From the NCBI RefSeq assembly GCF_026625125.1, contig NZ_CP113097.1, positions 3,830,001-3,894,000 on the forward strand: DNA of 64,000 bases, in the 5' to 3' direction. The notes under the pieces were generated by a model. It made no database searches, was not told the origin of the DNA, and saw nothing but the letters and a program-made list of their open reading frames with translations. Made by a program: the position numbers and the translations under genes. This document shows, piece after piece, positions 27,140 to 35,620 of the stretch; the stretch's first letter is position 1; each line of letters opens with the position of its first letter. This DNA is from Pseudomonas putida. Its GTDB lineage: Bacteria > Pseudomonadota > Gammaproteobacteria > Pseudomonadales > Pseudomonadaceae.

Positions 27140-28003
27140 TCAAAGGCTGGCCGCCAGGCCCAGGAATGCCTGGATCAAGCGTAACTCACGGCGCCGCTCC
27201 AGGCAGCCAACCATGTGCTGGTTGACCAGGCCCTGGCCGCCTAACGGTCGCGCCACCACCCGGGGGTCGTTGGCCACTTCGGTAGACGACACCACGCCGA
27301 TGCCCAGTTGCGATGCGACTGCCTCGGTGACCGCCTCACGGCTGTCCAGCTCCAGCTGCACCCGGGGCTGCACGCCAGCTGTAGCGCAGGCCTTGTCGAA
27401 GGTGCGCCGGGTAGTGGAGCTGGGTTCGCGCAGCACCATGATCTGCTGGTGCAGCTCGGCCAAGGCCAGGTCACCCTCGCCCCCAGCCCAGGCGTGCCCT
27501 GCTGGCAACAACGCACACAAGCGGGATTGGCACAGGCTCTGAAGATACAGGCCCTTGCGTGGCTCGATCTCTGTCAGCACCGCCACATCGGCATGCTCGG
27601 ACAACAGGGCAGCCAGCGTCTCCTGAGCGTTACCCAGGCGCAGATTGACCGTAATGCCGGGGTAGCGCTCGCGTAACTGCGCCAGCATGGGCATGACCCG
27701 GTGCGGGCCATCGGCAGCCACCTCCAGGCGCCCGGTCAGCAGTTGCTGGTTGGCTTCGAGCATGGCCTGTGCCTCTTCAGCCAGGCCGAACATGGCCCGG
27801 GTGATGGCCGCCAGCCGCGTGCCCTCTTCGGTCAATTCCACGCGCCGCGCCGTGCGCCGCAGCAAGGTGATCTGGTAGTGCTCCTCCAGAGCCTTGACGT
27901 GCCCGGTCACTGCCGGCTGGCTGATGAACAGGCGCTCGGCAGCACGGGTAAAGCTGCCCTCACGGGCCACTGCATCGAAGGCACGCAGCTGAAACAGGTT
28001 CAT
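27140..28003 (-). CDS. LysR family transcriptional regulator
   Basis: A 287-residue LysR regulator: winged helix-turn-helix in residues 1-60 (AVAREGSFTRAAERLFISQPAVTGHVKALE) and a substrate-binding domain from about 90 to 280. It is divergent from phnW, 112 bases away, and a LysR-type box lies between them. Activation of phnWX in response to 2-aminoethylphosphonate is the natural inference. Confidence 0.9.
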   Translation of the reverse strand: MNLFQLRAFDAVAREGSFTRAAERLFISQPAVTGHVKALEEHYQITLLRRTARRVELTEEGTRLAAITRAMFGLAEEAQAMLEANQQLLTGRLEVAADGPHRVMPMLAQLRERYPGITVNLRLGNAQETLAALLSEHADVAVLTEIEPRKGLYLQSLCQSRLCALLPAGHAWAGGEGDLALAELHQQIMVLREPSSTTRRTFDKACATAGVQPRVQLELDSREAVTEAVASQLGIGVVSSTEVANDPRVVARPLGGQGLVNQHMVGCLERRRELRLIQAFLGLAASL

Positions 28004-28018
28004 ATTTATCGGCCTGAC

Positions 28019-28033
28019 TTATAGCTGGGATAA
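28019..28033. promoter_or_regulatory. LysR-type box
   Basis: TTAT-N7-ATAA, a 15-bp interrupted dyad of the T-N11-A class, lies 15 bases from the start of the LysR gene and about 83 bases before phnW. It is the likely binding site of the divergent regulator. Confidence 0.55.
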
Positions 28034-28115
28034 CAACAAACAATTTGATTGATGGAAGCGCGAATTGCAACCTAGGCCTCGTAGTTTCAGCCCACCGCTT
28101 GCGAGGAATAACGGA

Positions 28116-29222
28116 ATGAGCAACGCCCCTATTCTGCTGACCCCAGGTCCCCTGACCACATCACTGCGCACCCGCCAAGCGATGCTGGTGGACTGGGGCT
28201 CCTGGGACCGCGACTTCAACCAGTTGACTGCCAGTGTCTGCGAGCAACTGCTGGCAATCATCGACGGCGCCGCCAGCCACCACTGCGTCCCCCTGCAAGG
28301 CAGTGGCACCTTTGCCGTGGAAGCGGCCATCGGCACCCTGGTGCCACGCGATGGCAAGGTCCTGGTGCTGATCAATGGGGCTTATGGCCAGCGGCTGGCG
28401 AAGATCTGCAACGTGCTGGGCCGCACCTACAGCACCTTCGAAACCGCCGAAGACCAACCGACCACCGCCGCCGATGTCGACCGCCTGCTGGCTGCCGACC
28501 CCGCCGTGACCCATGTGGCGTTGATCCACTGCGAAACCAGCACCGGCATCCTCAACCCGCTGCCCGAGATCGCCCAGGTGATCCAACGCCACGGCAAGCG
28601 CCTGATCATCGATGCCATGAGCTCGTTCGGCGCGCTGCCCATCGATGCCCGCGAAATCCCTTTCGAAGCGCTGATCGCCGCCTCCGGCAAGTGCCTGGAA
28701 GGCGTACCCGGCATGGGCTTCGTCTTCGCCGAAAAAGCCGCCCTGGCCGCTGCCGAGGGCAATGCCCATTCGCTGGCCATGGACCTGCACGACCAGCACG
28801 CCTACATGGCCAAGACCGGCCAATGGCGCTTTACCCCACCCACTCATGTGGTCGCGGCCCTGCACGAAGCCCTGCAGCAATACAACGAGGAAGGCGGCCT
28901 GCCGGCGCGCCACCGACGCTACGCCGACAACTGCAAGACCCTGCTCGACGGCATGGCCGCCATCGGCCTGCGCAGCTTCCTGCCCGCCGACATCCAGGCG
29001 CCGATCATCGTCACGTTCCACGCACCGAACGATGCCCGCTACCAGTTCAAGGACTTCTACGAGCGGGTCAAGGCCAAGGGCTTCATCCTCTACCCGGGCA
29101 AGCTGACCCAGGTCGAAACCTTCCGCGTCGGCTGCATCGGCGTGGTCGGTGCCGATGGCATGCAGGCCGCCGTGAATGCCGTGGCCGACGTGCTGCGGGA
29201 AATGGAAGTGCTGGACATCTGA
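28116..29222 (+). CDS. phnW: 2-aminoethylphosphonate--pyruvate transaminase
   Basis: A 368-residue class V PLP aminotransferase that converts 2-aminoethylphosphonate and pyruvate to phosphonoacetaldehyde and alanine. [11 protein letters not shown] at the start, [11 protein letters not shown] and the PLP-lysine region [12 protein letters not shown] are hallmarks of PhnW. The start is fixed by GAGGAATAACGG before the ATG. It is followed by phnX after 34 bases, completing the AEP degradation pathway. Confidence 0.95.
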   Translation: MSNAPILLTPGPLTTSLRTRQAMLVDWGSWDRDFNQLTASVCEQLLAIIDGAASHHCVPLQGSGTFAVEAAIGTLVPRDGKVLVLINGAYGQRLAKICNVLGRTYSTFETAEDQPTTAADVDRLLAADPAVTHVALIHCETSTGILNPLPEIAQVIQRHGKRLIIDAMSSFGALPIDAREIPFEALIAASGKCLEGVPGMGFVFAEKAALAAAEGNAHSLAMDLHDQHAYMAKTGQWRFTPPTHVVAALHEALQQYNEEGGLPARHRRYADNCKTLLDGMAAIGLRSFLPADIQAPIIVTFHAPNDARYQFKDFYERVKAKGFILYPGKLTQVETFRVGCIGVVGADGMQAAVNAVADVLREMEVLDI

Positions 29223-29256
29223 CCCTTTGCCCACCCGAATTCAGGAATTAGCGCAC

Positions 29257-30084
29257 ATGAACTACAAAAACCCCACCCAGCTGCAAGCCGCCATCCTCGA
29301 CTGGGCCGGCACCGTGGTCGATTTCGGCTCGTTCGCCCCCACACAGATCTTTGTCGAAGCCTTTGCCGAGTTCGACGTGCAGGTGTCCATCGAGGAAGCG
29401 CGCGGCCCTATGGGCATGGGCAAGTGGGACCACATTCGCACGCTGTGCGACGTGCCGGAAATTGCCGAGCGCTATCGCAACGTGTTCGGCCGCACGCCGA
29501 CCGACGATGACGTCACCGCCATCTATAACCGCTTCATGCCGCTGCAGATCGAGAAGATCGCCGTGCATTCGGCGCTGATCCACGGCGCTCTGGACACCCT
29601 CACCGGCCTGCGCCAGGACGGCTTGAAAATCGGCTCCTGCTCGGGCTACCCGAAAGTGGTGATGGACAAGGTCGTCGAACTGGCGGCACGCAACGGCTAT
29701 GTCGCCGACCATGTGGTGGCCACCGACGAAACCCCCAATGGCCGCCCCTGGCCGGCACAGGCACTGGCCAATGTGATTGCCTTGGGCATTGATGATGTGG
29801 CGGCCTGCGTCAAGGTCGACGACACCGTGCCGGGCATCCTCGAAGGGCGCCGTGCCGGCATGTGGACCGTGGCACTGGTGTGCTCGGGCAACGCGCTCGG
29901 GCTGACCTGGGAAGGGTACCAGGCGCTGAGCGCCGAGAAGCTGGAAAGTGAACGCAAGCGAATTCATGAGATGTTCGCAGCGTCACGCCCGCACTACCTG
30001 ATCGATACCATCAATGACCTGCCCGAGGTGGTCGCCGATATCAACCGGCGGTTGGCCAAGGGGGAGATGCCGCAGACGTTCTGA
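29257..30084 (+). CDS. phnX: phosphonoacetaldehyde hydrolase (phosphonatase)
   Basis: A 275-residue HAD-superfamily enzyme that splits phosphonoacetaldehyde into acetaldehyde and phosphate. The nucleophilic Asp is in [14 protein letters not shown], the Schiff-base Lys in [10 protein letters not shown], and the late acidic motif in [10 protein letters not shown]. An AGGAATT precedes the ATG. With PhnW it lets the cell use 2-aminoethylphosphonate as a nutrient. Confidence 0.95.
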   Translation: MNYKNPTQLQAAILDWAGTVVDFGSFAPTQIFVEAFAEFDVQVSIEEARGPMGMGKWDHIRTLCDVPEIAERYRNVFGRTPTDDDVTAIYNRFMPLQIEKIAVHSALIHGALDTLTGLRQDGLKIGSCSGYPKVVMDKVVELAARNGYVADHVVATDETPNGRPWPAQALANVIALGIDDVAACVKVDDTVPGILEGRRAGMWTVALVCSGNALGLTWEGYQALSAEKLESERKRIHEMFAASRPHYLIDTINDLPEVVADINRRLAKGEMPQTF

Positions 30085-30192
30085 CCGGTGTTCGTTGCTG
30101 CTTTCGTCGGCGCCCCGGCTCCCATGACGGCCCCGCTGTTTCATCAACGATGGGGTATCTGTGAGAGCCGGCGTGCCGGCGACAGGGCCGGC

Positions 30193-30753
30193 TCAGACTG
30201 CCCTGTTCAGCTTCACCCAGGAGGAGAACTTGTCGATGAAGCCCTGCAGGAAGGGCCGGGTCTTGTCATTGAGCTTGCCACTGTCCTCGAAGAGGCTGGC
30301 CGCCCCACCGATATAAGCTTCGGGCATCTGCATGCAGGGCATGTCGAGAAACACCAGCGACTGCCGCACGGCATGGTTGGCGCCGAACCCGCCAATGGCC
30401 CCGGGCGACACGCTCACCACTGCCGCAGGTTTGCCACTCCAGGCGCTTTGCCCATAGGGACGCGAACCCACATCGATGGCATTTTTCAGGCAGCCCGGTA
30501 TGGAGCGGTTGTACTCCGGAGTGACGAACAGCACCGCATCGCTGTGCCGGATCTCATCGCGAAAGCGCTTCCACGGCTCAGGCACACCCGCAGCCTCGAC
30601 ATCTTCGTTGTACATGGGGAGATCGCCGATTTCGACGATTTTCAGGGAGAGACTGGACGGTGCCAGCTCTGAAAGGGCACGGGCCACCTTGCGGTTGTAC
30701 GATTCCTTGCGCAAGCTGCCGACGACGACCGCTACCGAATACACCTGGCTCAT
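30193..30753 (-). CDS. NADPH-dependent FMN reductase
   Basis: A 186-residue flavodoxin-fold protein. VGSLRKESYNRKVA is the FMN-phosphate-binding loop and TPEYNRSIPGCLKNAID the second FMN-binding motif of the azoreductase/ChrR group. It reduces quinones, azo compounds or metals in related proteins. The start MSQVYS at 30,753 is preferred over a slightly upstream one. Confidence 0.88.
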   Translation of the reverse strand: MSQVYSVAVVVGSLRKESYNRKVARALSELAPSSLSLKIVEIGDLPMYNEDVEAAGVPEPWKRFRDEIRHSDAVLFVTPEYNRSIPGCLKNAIDVGSRPYGQSAWSGKPAAVVSVSPGAIGGFGANHAVRQSLVFLDMPCMQMPEAYIGGAASLFEDSGKLNDKTRPFLQGFIDKFSSWVKLNRAV

Positions 30754-30909
30754 GGCGATTTTCAACCTTTGCTGGGGTAAGAGACGTTGTAGTTATAGAT
30801 GACCATCGCCCGGCGCTAAGGTTTTTTTCCTCCGGCAGAAAACTTCCAGGTACCATCCACGGTCTATTCCTGCAGACATTTCCCACGTAATTCAGAGGTT
30901 TTCACCTAA

Positions 30910-31128
30910 ATGGCAGCAGTAATGGTCGGCCAATTCCACGCCCGTGACGCCGAAGGCCGTATCTACCCCGTGCACGAGTTCCAAGAGTCCACCCTGCAGG
31001 CCGACGGCAGCGCACTGGGCGCGCCGGTTACCACCTATCGCCTGGCCATCGGCGATCGCGTCAACCACTTGGGTGAAGACCGCTTTGAACTGGTCCAGAC
31101 GGGCGTCGAGATCATTCGCATTCCTTGA
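30910..31128 (+). CDS. small conserved hypothetical protein
   Basis: A 72-residue beta-rich protein (about five strands, ending FELVQTGVEIIRIP) of the kind found beside the decarboxylase gene in pseudomonads. No function recognised. Its last 17 bases overlap the 3' end of the convergent decarboxylase gene. An AATTCAGAGG sits 11-20 bases before the ATG. Confidence 0.7.
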   Translation: MAAVMVGQFHARDAEGRIYPVHEFQESTLQADGSALGAPVTTYRLAIGDRVNHLGEDRFELVQTGVEIIRIP

Positions 31129-33361
31129 CGCAATCGACCGTATAGCTTCCCGACTCATTCTGCAGGCCGTGAACATCGGCGACGAAACCGGGAAAATCGC
31201 TGTTGAAGGCGCGGGCAAACGCCAGGTAGTCGAGGATCGGGCGGGTCGCGTCGGTGAACCGTTCCCCCGGCATGATCAGGGGGATGCCCGGCGGGTATGG
31301 CACCAGCATGACTGCCGAGACGCGGCCGAGCAATGCCTCGATCGGTACCGCTTCCACCTCACCGCGCACCATATGGTCGTAGGCTTGGGCCGGGCTGAGG
31401 GCGACTTCCGGCAAGCGTCCGAACAAGCCTTTGAGCTGCTTGGCCGTGGCATTGACCCGATAGCATTGATGCAGCTGGCGGCACAGGTCGCGCAGCCCGA
31501 GGCCGTGGTAGCGTGCGGTGTCGACTGCAACGATGCTCGGCAGGCACTGGCTTAGCGGGGTATTGCCATCGTGATGGCGTTTGAACTCCAGCAACTCGGT
31601 CAGCAGTGTGCTCCACTTGCCCTTGGTGATGCCCATCGAGAACAGCACCAGGAAGCTGTAAAGGCCGGTCTTCTCCACCACCAACCCGCGTTCCCATAGA
31701 AACTTGCTGACCACTGCCGCCGGGATGCCCTGCTCGTCCAACACACCGTCGGCTCGCAACCCCGGCATCACCAAGGTGACCTTCAGTGGGTCGAGCAACA
31801 CATAATCGCCCGCCAGTTCGCCAAAGCCATGCCACTGCGCGCCGGGTTGCAGCAGCCAGTCCTGCGCCGCGAGCTGGTCGATACCCTCAGCCCCCGGCGG
31901 CTGCCAGATGCTGAACCACCAATCGGGGGCAGGCATATGTGCATGCAAGTTGGCCAGGGCGCGACGAAAGCTCAGTGCCTCGTCAAACATCTCTTGCAGC
32001 AGCGAGCGCCCTGCAGGCCCCTCCATCATGGTCGAAGCCACATCCAGAGAAGCGAGGATGCTGTATTGCGGTGAGGTGGAGATATGCATCATGAAGGCTT
32101 CATTGAAGCGATCACGGTCCAGCTGGCGCTGGGCGCCGTCCTGCACATGGATCATCGACGCCTGGCTGAAGGCAGCCAGCAGTTTGTGCGTGGAGTGCGT
32201 GCTGAACACCAACGGGCTGCCCTCGGTGCAGGCCGTACCCATCGCATAGCGTCCGGTGAAGAACTCATGGAACGCGGCGTAGGCGAACCAGGCTTCATCG
32301 AAGTGCAGCACCTCGGCGTTGCTACCCAGAGCCTGCTTGATCAGCCCGGCGTGGTAGCACAGCCCGTCATAGGTTGAATTGGTCACCACCGCCAGTTTGA
32401 TGCGTGGTTCGCGCCCTTTGGCCAAAGGGTTGGCGCGCACCTTGGCCTGGATCGACTCAGCGCTGAATTCGCTGAGCGGGATCGGCCCGATGATCCCAAG
32501 CTCATTGCGCTCCGGGGACAGGTAAATGGGAATGGCGCCCGTCATGATGATGGCGTGGACCACCGACTTGTGGCAGTTACGGTCGACCAGCACCAGGTCA
32601 TCACGGCCGACCATGGCATGCCAGACGATCTTGTTGGCGGTGGAGGTGCCATTGATCACGAAGAAGGTATGGTCGGCGCGAAAATTGCGCGCCGCCCTGG
32701 CTTCAGCCGCTGCCAAAGGTCCCGTGTGATCGAGCAGCGAGCCCAGTTCTGGCACCGAGACGGACAAGTCCGAACGCAGGGTATTTTCGCCGAAGAATTG
32801 ATGGAAAGCTTGACCCACCGGGCTTTTGCGATAGGCCACGCCACCGCCATGGCCGGGCGTGTGCCAGGAATAATTGGACTGCGCAGTGTGCTGTACCAGG
32901 GCCTTGAAGAACGGCGGCAGCAAGCCGTCGAGGTAGTTGTGGGCAGCACGTGCTACCTGGCGGGCGAGGAATGGCACGGTGTCCTCGAACAGGTAAAGGA
33001 TGCCGCGCAGCTGGTTGAGCTCGCTCATCGCTTCAGCGGGAGCGTTCTCCAAGGTGACCTGTTCGCCCAGGGCAAAGATTGGCAGGTCAGGCGCACGCTG
33101 GCGGGCCAGGCGGATCAATTCGGCCATGTTCTGCAGCAGGTGGGTGTTTTCGCCAACGCCTTCGGCGGCGATCAGCATGCAGGCCAGCCCATGATGAGTG
33201 GCAGCGACCAGGCGCGCTTCGGCATTGTCTGCGGCGGCAAGAATGGCGAAGCCGTCCTGGCGCAGTTCCTCGGCAATCCCCCGCACGCGCTCGCCGGCTA
33301 CGCTGTCGGCCTTGATGGCGCGGTGGACGATGAGGATGGGGAACTTGAGGTCCTTGTACAT
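31112..33361 (-). CDS. ldcA: Orn/Lys/Arg decarboxylase (lysine decarboxylase LdcA-like)
   Basis: A 749-residue fold-type I PLP decarboxylase with an N-terminal response-regulator-like wing domain (residues 1-130), a PLP core and a C-terminal domain. The PLP-lysine lies in FSTHSTHKLLAAFSQ and the phosphate/ring contacts in HFDEAWFAYAAFHEF. The product decarboxylates a basic amino acid (lysine most likely by synteny with PA1818 of P. aeruginosa, which is near dnaQ). The start MYKDLKFP is preferred to one 12 codons upstream. Confidence 0.87.
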   Translation of the reverse strand: MYKDLKFPILIVHRAIKADSVAGERVRGIAEELRQDGFAILAAADNAEARLVAATHHGLACMLIAAEGVGENTHLLQNMAELIRLARQRAPDLPIFALGEQVTLENAPAEAMSELNQLRGILYLFEDTVPFLARQVARAAHNYLDGLLPPFFKALVQHTAQSNYSWHTPGHGGGVAYRKSPVGQAFHQFFGENTLRSDLSVSVPELGSLLDHTGPLAAAEARAARNFRADHTFFVINGTSTANKIVWHAMVGRDDLVLVDRNCHKSVVHAIIMTGAIPIYLSPERNELGIIGPIPLSEFSAESIQAKVRANPLAKGREPRIKLAVVTNSTYDGLCYHAGLIKQALGSNAEVLHFDEAWFAYAAFHEFFTGRYAMGTACTEGSPLVFSTHSTHKLLAAFSQASMIHVQDGAQRQLDRDRFNEAFMMHISTSPQYSILASLDVASTMMEGPAGRSLLQEMFDEALSFRRALANLHAHMPAPDWWFSIWQPPGAEGIDQLAAQDWLLQPGAQWHGFGELAGDYVLLDPLKVTLVMPGLRADGVLDEQGIPAAVVSKFLWERGLVVEKTGLYSFLVLFSMGITKGKWSTLLTELLEFKRHHDGNTPLSQCLPSIVAVDTARYHGLGLRDLCRQLHQCYRVNATAKQLKGLFGRLPEVALSPAQAYDHMVRGEVEAVPIEALLGRVSAVMLVPYPPGIPLIMPGERFTDATRPILDYLAFARAFNSDFPGFVADVHGLQNESGSYTVDCVKECE

Positions 33362-33520
33362 CAGGCTGCTACCTCCGAAGGACAGAGCGTCTCTCACAGG
33401 GTAGTAGAGCCTGGTGTTGTCAGTGCGGCCCTGTCGCAGGCACGCCGTTTCCTGTACGGGCCTGCAGTTCAGTAAAGAGCTGGTGGGCTTACCGGCGACA
33501 AGGCCATGGCAGGCCCAGCA

Positions 33521-34270
33521 TCAACCGGCTGGCGTTTCGGTCAATGCCTGCCACATCGACGGCCCGCCCGCCGATTTGGCGATCGCCGCCAACCGCTCTG
33601 CATGCGCCTCCAACTCCTCGGCACTGGCCATGATCACCCGCCCAGGCGCACGCCCGGTGATCCGGCGGATCTCGCTGCCACCACTGCCCTGCCCTTCAGC
33701 GTCACCGTCAGCCCCATTGCCAGCCAGCGAAAGGCTGGTCTGGCCACCGGTCATCGCCAGGTAGACGTCGGCCAACAACTCCGAGTCAAGCAACGCGCCG
33801 TGCAGTTCACGGCCGGAGTTGTCGATGTCGTAACGCTTGCACAGCGCGTCAAGGCTGTTGCGCTGCCCCGGGTGCCGGGCCCGGGCCAGCAGCAGGGTGT
33901 CGAGGATGGTGCAATGCTGCGAGATGTCGGCACGGTCACGCTGGCCGAGCAGGGCGAACTCGTTATTGATGAAGCCGACGTCGAACGCGGCGTTATGGAT
34001 GACCAGCGTGGCACCCTGAATGAATTCGAAGAATTCCTCGGCTACATCGCCGAAGCGCGGCTTGCCGACCAAAAAAGCGTCGGTGATGCCGTGGACATTG
34101 ATCGCGCCCTCGTCACTCTCGCGGTCCGGTTGCAGATAGACGTGGAAGTGCCGACCGGTCAGGCGCCGACCAATGACCTCGACGCAGCCGATCTCGATGA
34201 TCCGGTGGCCTTCACTGACCGGCATGCCGGTGGTTTCAGTATCGAGAATTACTAATCTGGTTTCCAACAA
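33521..34270 (-). CDS. dnaQ: DNA polymerase III epsilon subunit, 5' end remodelled by island
   Basis: A 249-residue proofreading exonuclease. The DEDDh residues are visible: ILDTETTG (Exo I), HNAAFDVGF (Exo II) and HGALLDSELLADV (Exo III). The clamp-binding QTSLSLAG motif follows. The start is odd: there is no ATG, and translation should begin at TTG (34,270), nine bases after a GGAG. The first codons (TTG, TTG, AGA, TTA, GTA) are rare for the host, whereas known Pseudomonas DnaQ proteins begin MATR. This indicates that the island has replaced the native 5' end. The usual upstream neighbour rnhA is absent here. Confidence 0.93.
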   Translation of the reverse strand: MLETRLVILDTETTGMPVSEGHRIIEIGCVEVIGRRLTGRHFHVYLQPDRESDEGAINVHGITDAFLVGKPRFGDVAEEFFEFIQGATLVIHNAAFDVGFINNEFALLGQRDRADISQHCTILDTLLLARARHPGQRNSLDALCKRYDIDNSGRELHGALLDSELLADVYLAMTGGQTSLSLAGNGADGDAEGQGSGGSEIRRITGRAPGRVIMASAEELEAHAERLAAIAKSAGGPSMWQALTETPAG

Positions 34271-34362
34271 CTGTAAACGCTCCAGCTCTGATGGGAGCGA
34301 TTATACAGGCTTTGAGCGAAAAATCTGTTGTCATTTTCATCGCCATTGTGTAAAAACGCCGC
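34271..34362. promoter_or_regulatory. divergent promoter region at the island left end
   Basis: Toward dnaQ a perfect -10 box TATAAT lies at 34,300-34,305 (minus strand) without a clear -35 box; the RNA would start about 25 bases before the TTG. Toward ginA, TTGTCA (34,328-34,333), a 17-base spacer and TAAAAA (34,351-34,356) place the transcription start at or next to the ginA ATG, suggesting a leaderless message. Both readings are inferences from consensus matching. Confidence 0.5.
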
Positions 34363-35616
34363 ATGGATACCTCAAATTCCGACAAGAAATGTAAAAACCG
34401 TTTCCGCATTAGGCGCTTCATCGCCAAAGCCGGATGGAGGTATGCGCTCCTGTTCGACAGCGCGGAAGGTGCGATGCCAGCGTATTGGCCGACGGCATTC
34501 TGTAGTCACAGCCTCGCTCACATGAGCGCTGCCACTGAGTTGAAGCACCTCGAAACCATAAAAAAAATTGAGGAATGGGCGGCCAGTCAGAGTGTGGTCA
34601 TTGTAGATTTGCTTCGATCAGGTAAAGGATTCACAGCGCAGCAATTGGACTCATTAACTGAGTCACTTAACAGGAAACGGAGGCTGTCAAAAGACGATGA
34701 AAAAGGAGCAACTGTAAACGCGAGAACATATAACTCATCTCTCGACGAGGCCAGTCGCTATTTTTCTTGGCTGTTCACTCACCTGCGCAGCACTTCCAAC
34801 TCTCTCGCCGACGTGACATTCCTGAGTGAACTCAAAAAGGCTTTAAAAATTCGAAAGCGCAAAAAAGGTTCTCGCGCGGCATATACCCAAGCGCTTTTGA
34901 ATAAAAAGATCTCCGAACCCACTCGAAAAGCACTCTTCGAGAAGTTCGACAACCCATTAAAATCAAGCAATACTGATTTTCAAAAAGGTATTTCATTCAG
35001 GGACACCCTGATGCTGAGAATCTTCTATGATCTAGGCATCAGACTTGGTGAACTACTATCATTAAAGCTTGAAGACTTCATTCCAGCAAGAGGGGGAGAT
35101 CATGCCTACATCAACATAGTAAGAAACCAGGATGACGCTTTTGATCGAAGAGTCAATCAGCCGGTAGCCAAAACAAACGGTCGAATGCTCGCGATATCAC
35201 CGGAGCTTGAGAGTGAAATACTCAAATACCTGGGCGACTGGAGAGCCTTCATCCCAAACGTTAGCTTCGAAGATAATGCATTCATATTTGTTGTTCATAA
35301 AGCAGGGATAAACCAAGGGCAGGCACTGGAAATAAGTTCGATTCGCTCCTACTTTACCACCTTACGCCTGAGCGATAAACGGCTCTGCGGACTTCACCCA
35401 CACTTGCTCCGCCATGATTGGAACTATCGATTCTCAAAGGAATGCAAAGACCGCAAAACCCCTGAGAAAGAAGAAATAGAACAGCGATGCTTCCTTATGG
35501 GATGGGTGCCAAACTCCAGCATGGCTAAACATTACAATCGCAGACACACTGCTGAAGAGGCATATACCGCCAGCGTATCAATGGCCTATTCAATCACCCG
35601 CCCAAAGAGAGATTGA
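34363..35616 (+). CDS. ginA: GInt tyrosine recombinase GinA
   Basis: A 417-residue tyrosine recombinase. The catalytic domain is in the C-terminal half: DLGIRLGELLSL holds the first Arg, HPHLLRHDW the HxxR box, and MAKHYNRRH the nucleophilic Tyr. The N-terminal half would bind the arms and core of the attachment site. The family assignment rests on gene order, four genes with three recombinases, rather than on a search. There is no ribosome binding site before the ATG at 34,363, and a promoter reading makes it leaderless; an internal start at 34,525 is an alternative. The base composition is distinctly AT-richer than the flanking chromosome. Confidence 0.82.
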   Translation: MDTSNSDKKCKNRFRIRRFIAKAGWRYALLFDSAEGAMPAYWPTAFCSHSLAHMSAATELKHLETIKKIEEWAASQSVVIVDLLRSGKGFTAQQLDSLTESLNRKRRLSKDDEKGATVNARTYNSSLDEASRYFSWLFTHLRSTSNSLADVTFLSELKKALKIRKRKKGSRAAYTQALLNKKISEPTRKALFEKFDNPLKSSNTDFQKGISFRDTLMLRIFYDLGIRLGELLSLKLEDFIPARGGDHAYINIVRNQDDAFDRRVNQPVAKTNGRMLAISPELESEILKYLGDWRAFIPNVSFEDNAFIFVVHKAGINQGQALEISSIRSYFTTLRLSDKRLCGLHPHLLRHDWNYRFSKECKDRKTPEKEEIEQRCFLMGWVPNSSMAKHYNRRHTAEEAYTASVSMAYSITRPKRD

Positions 35617-35620
35617 GAGC

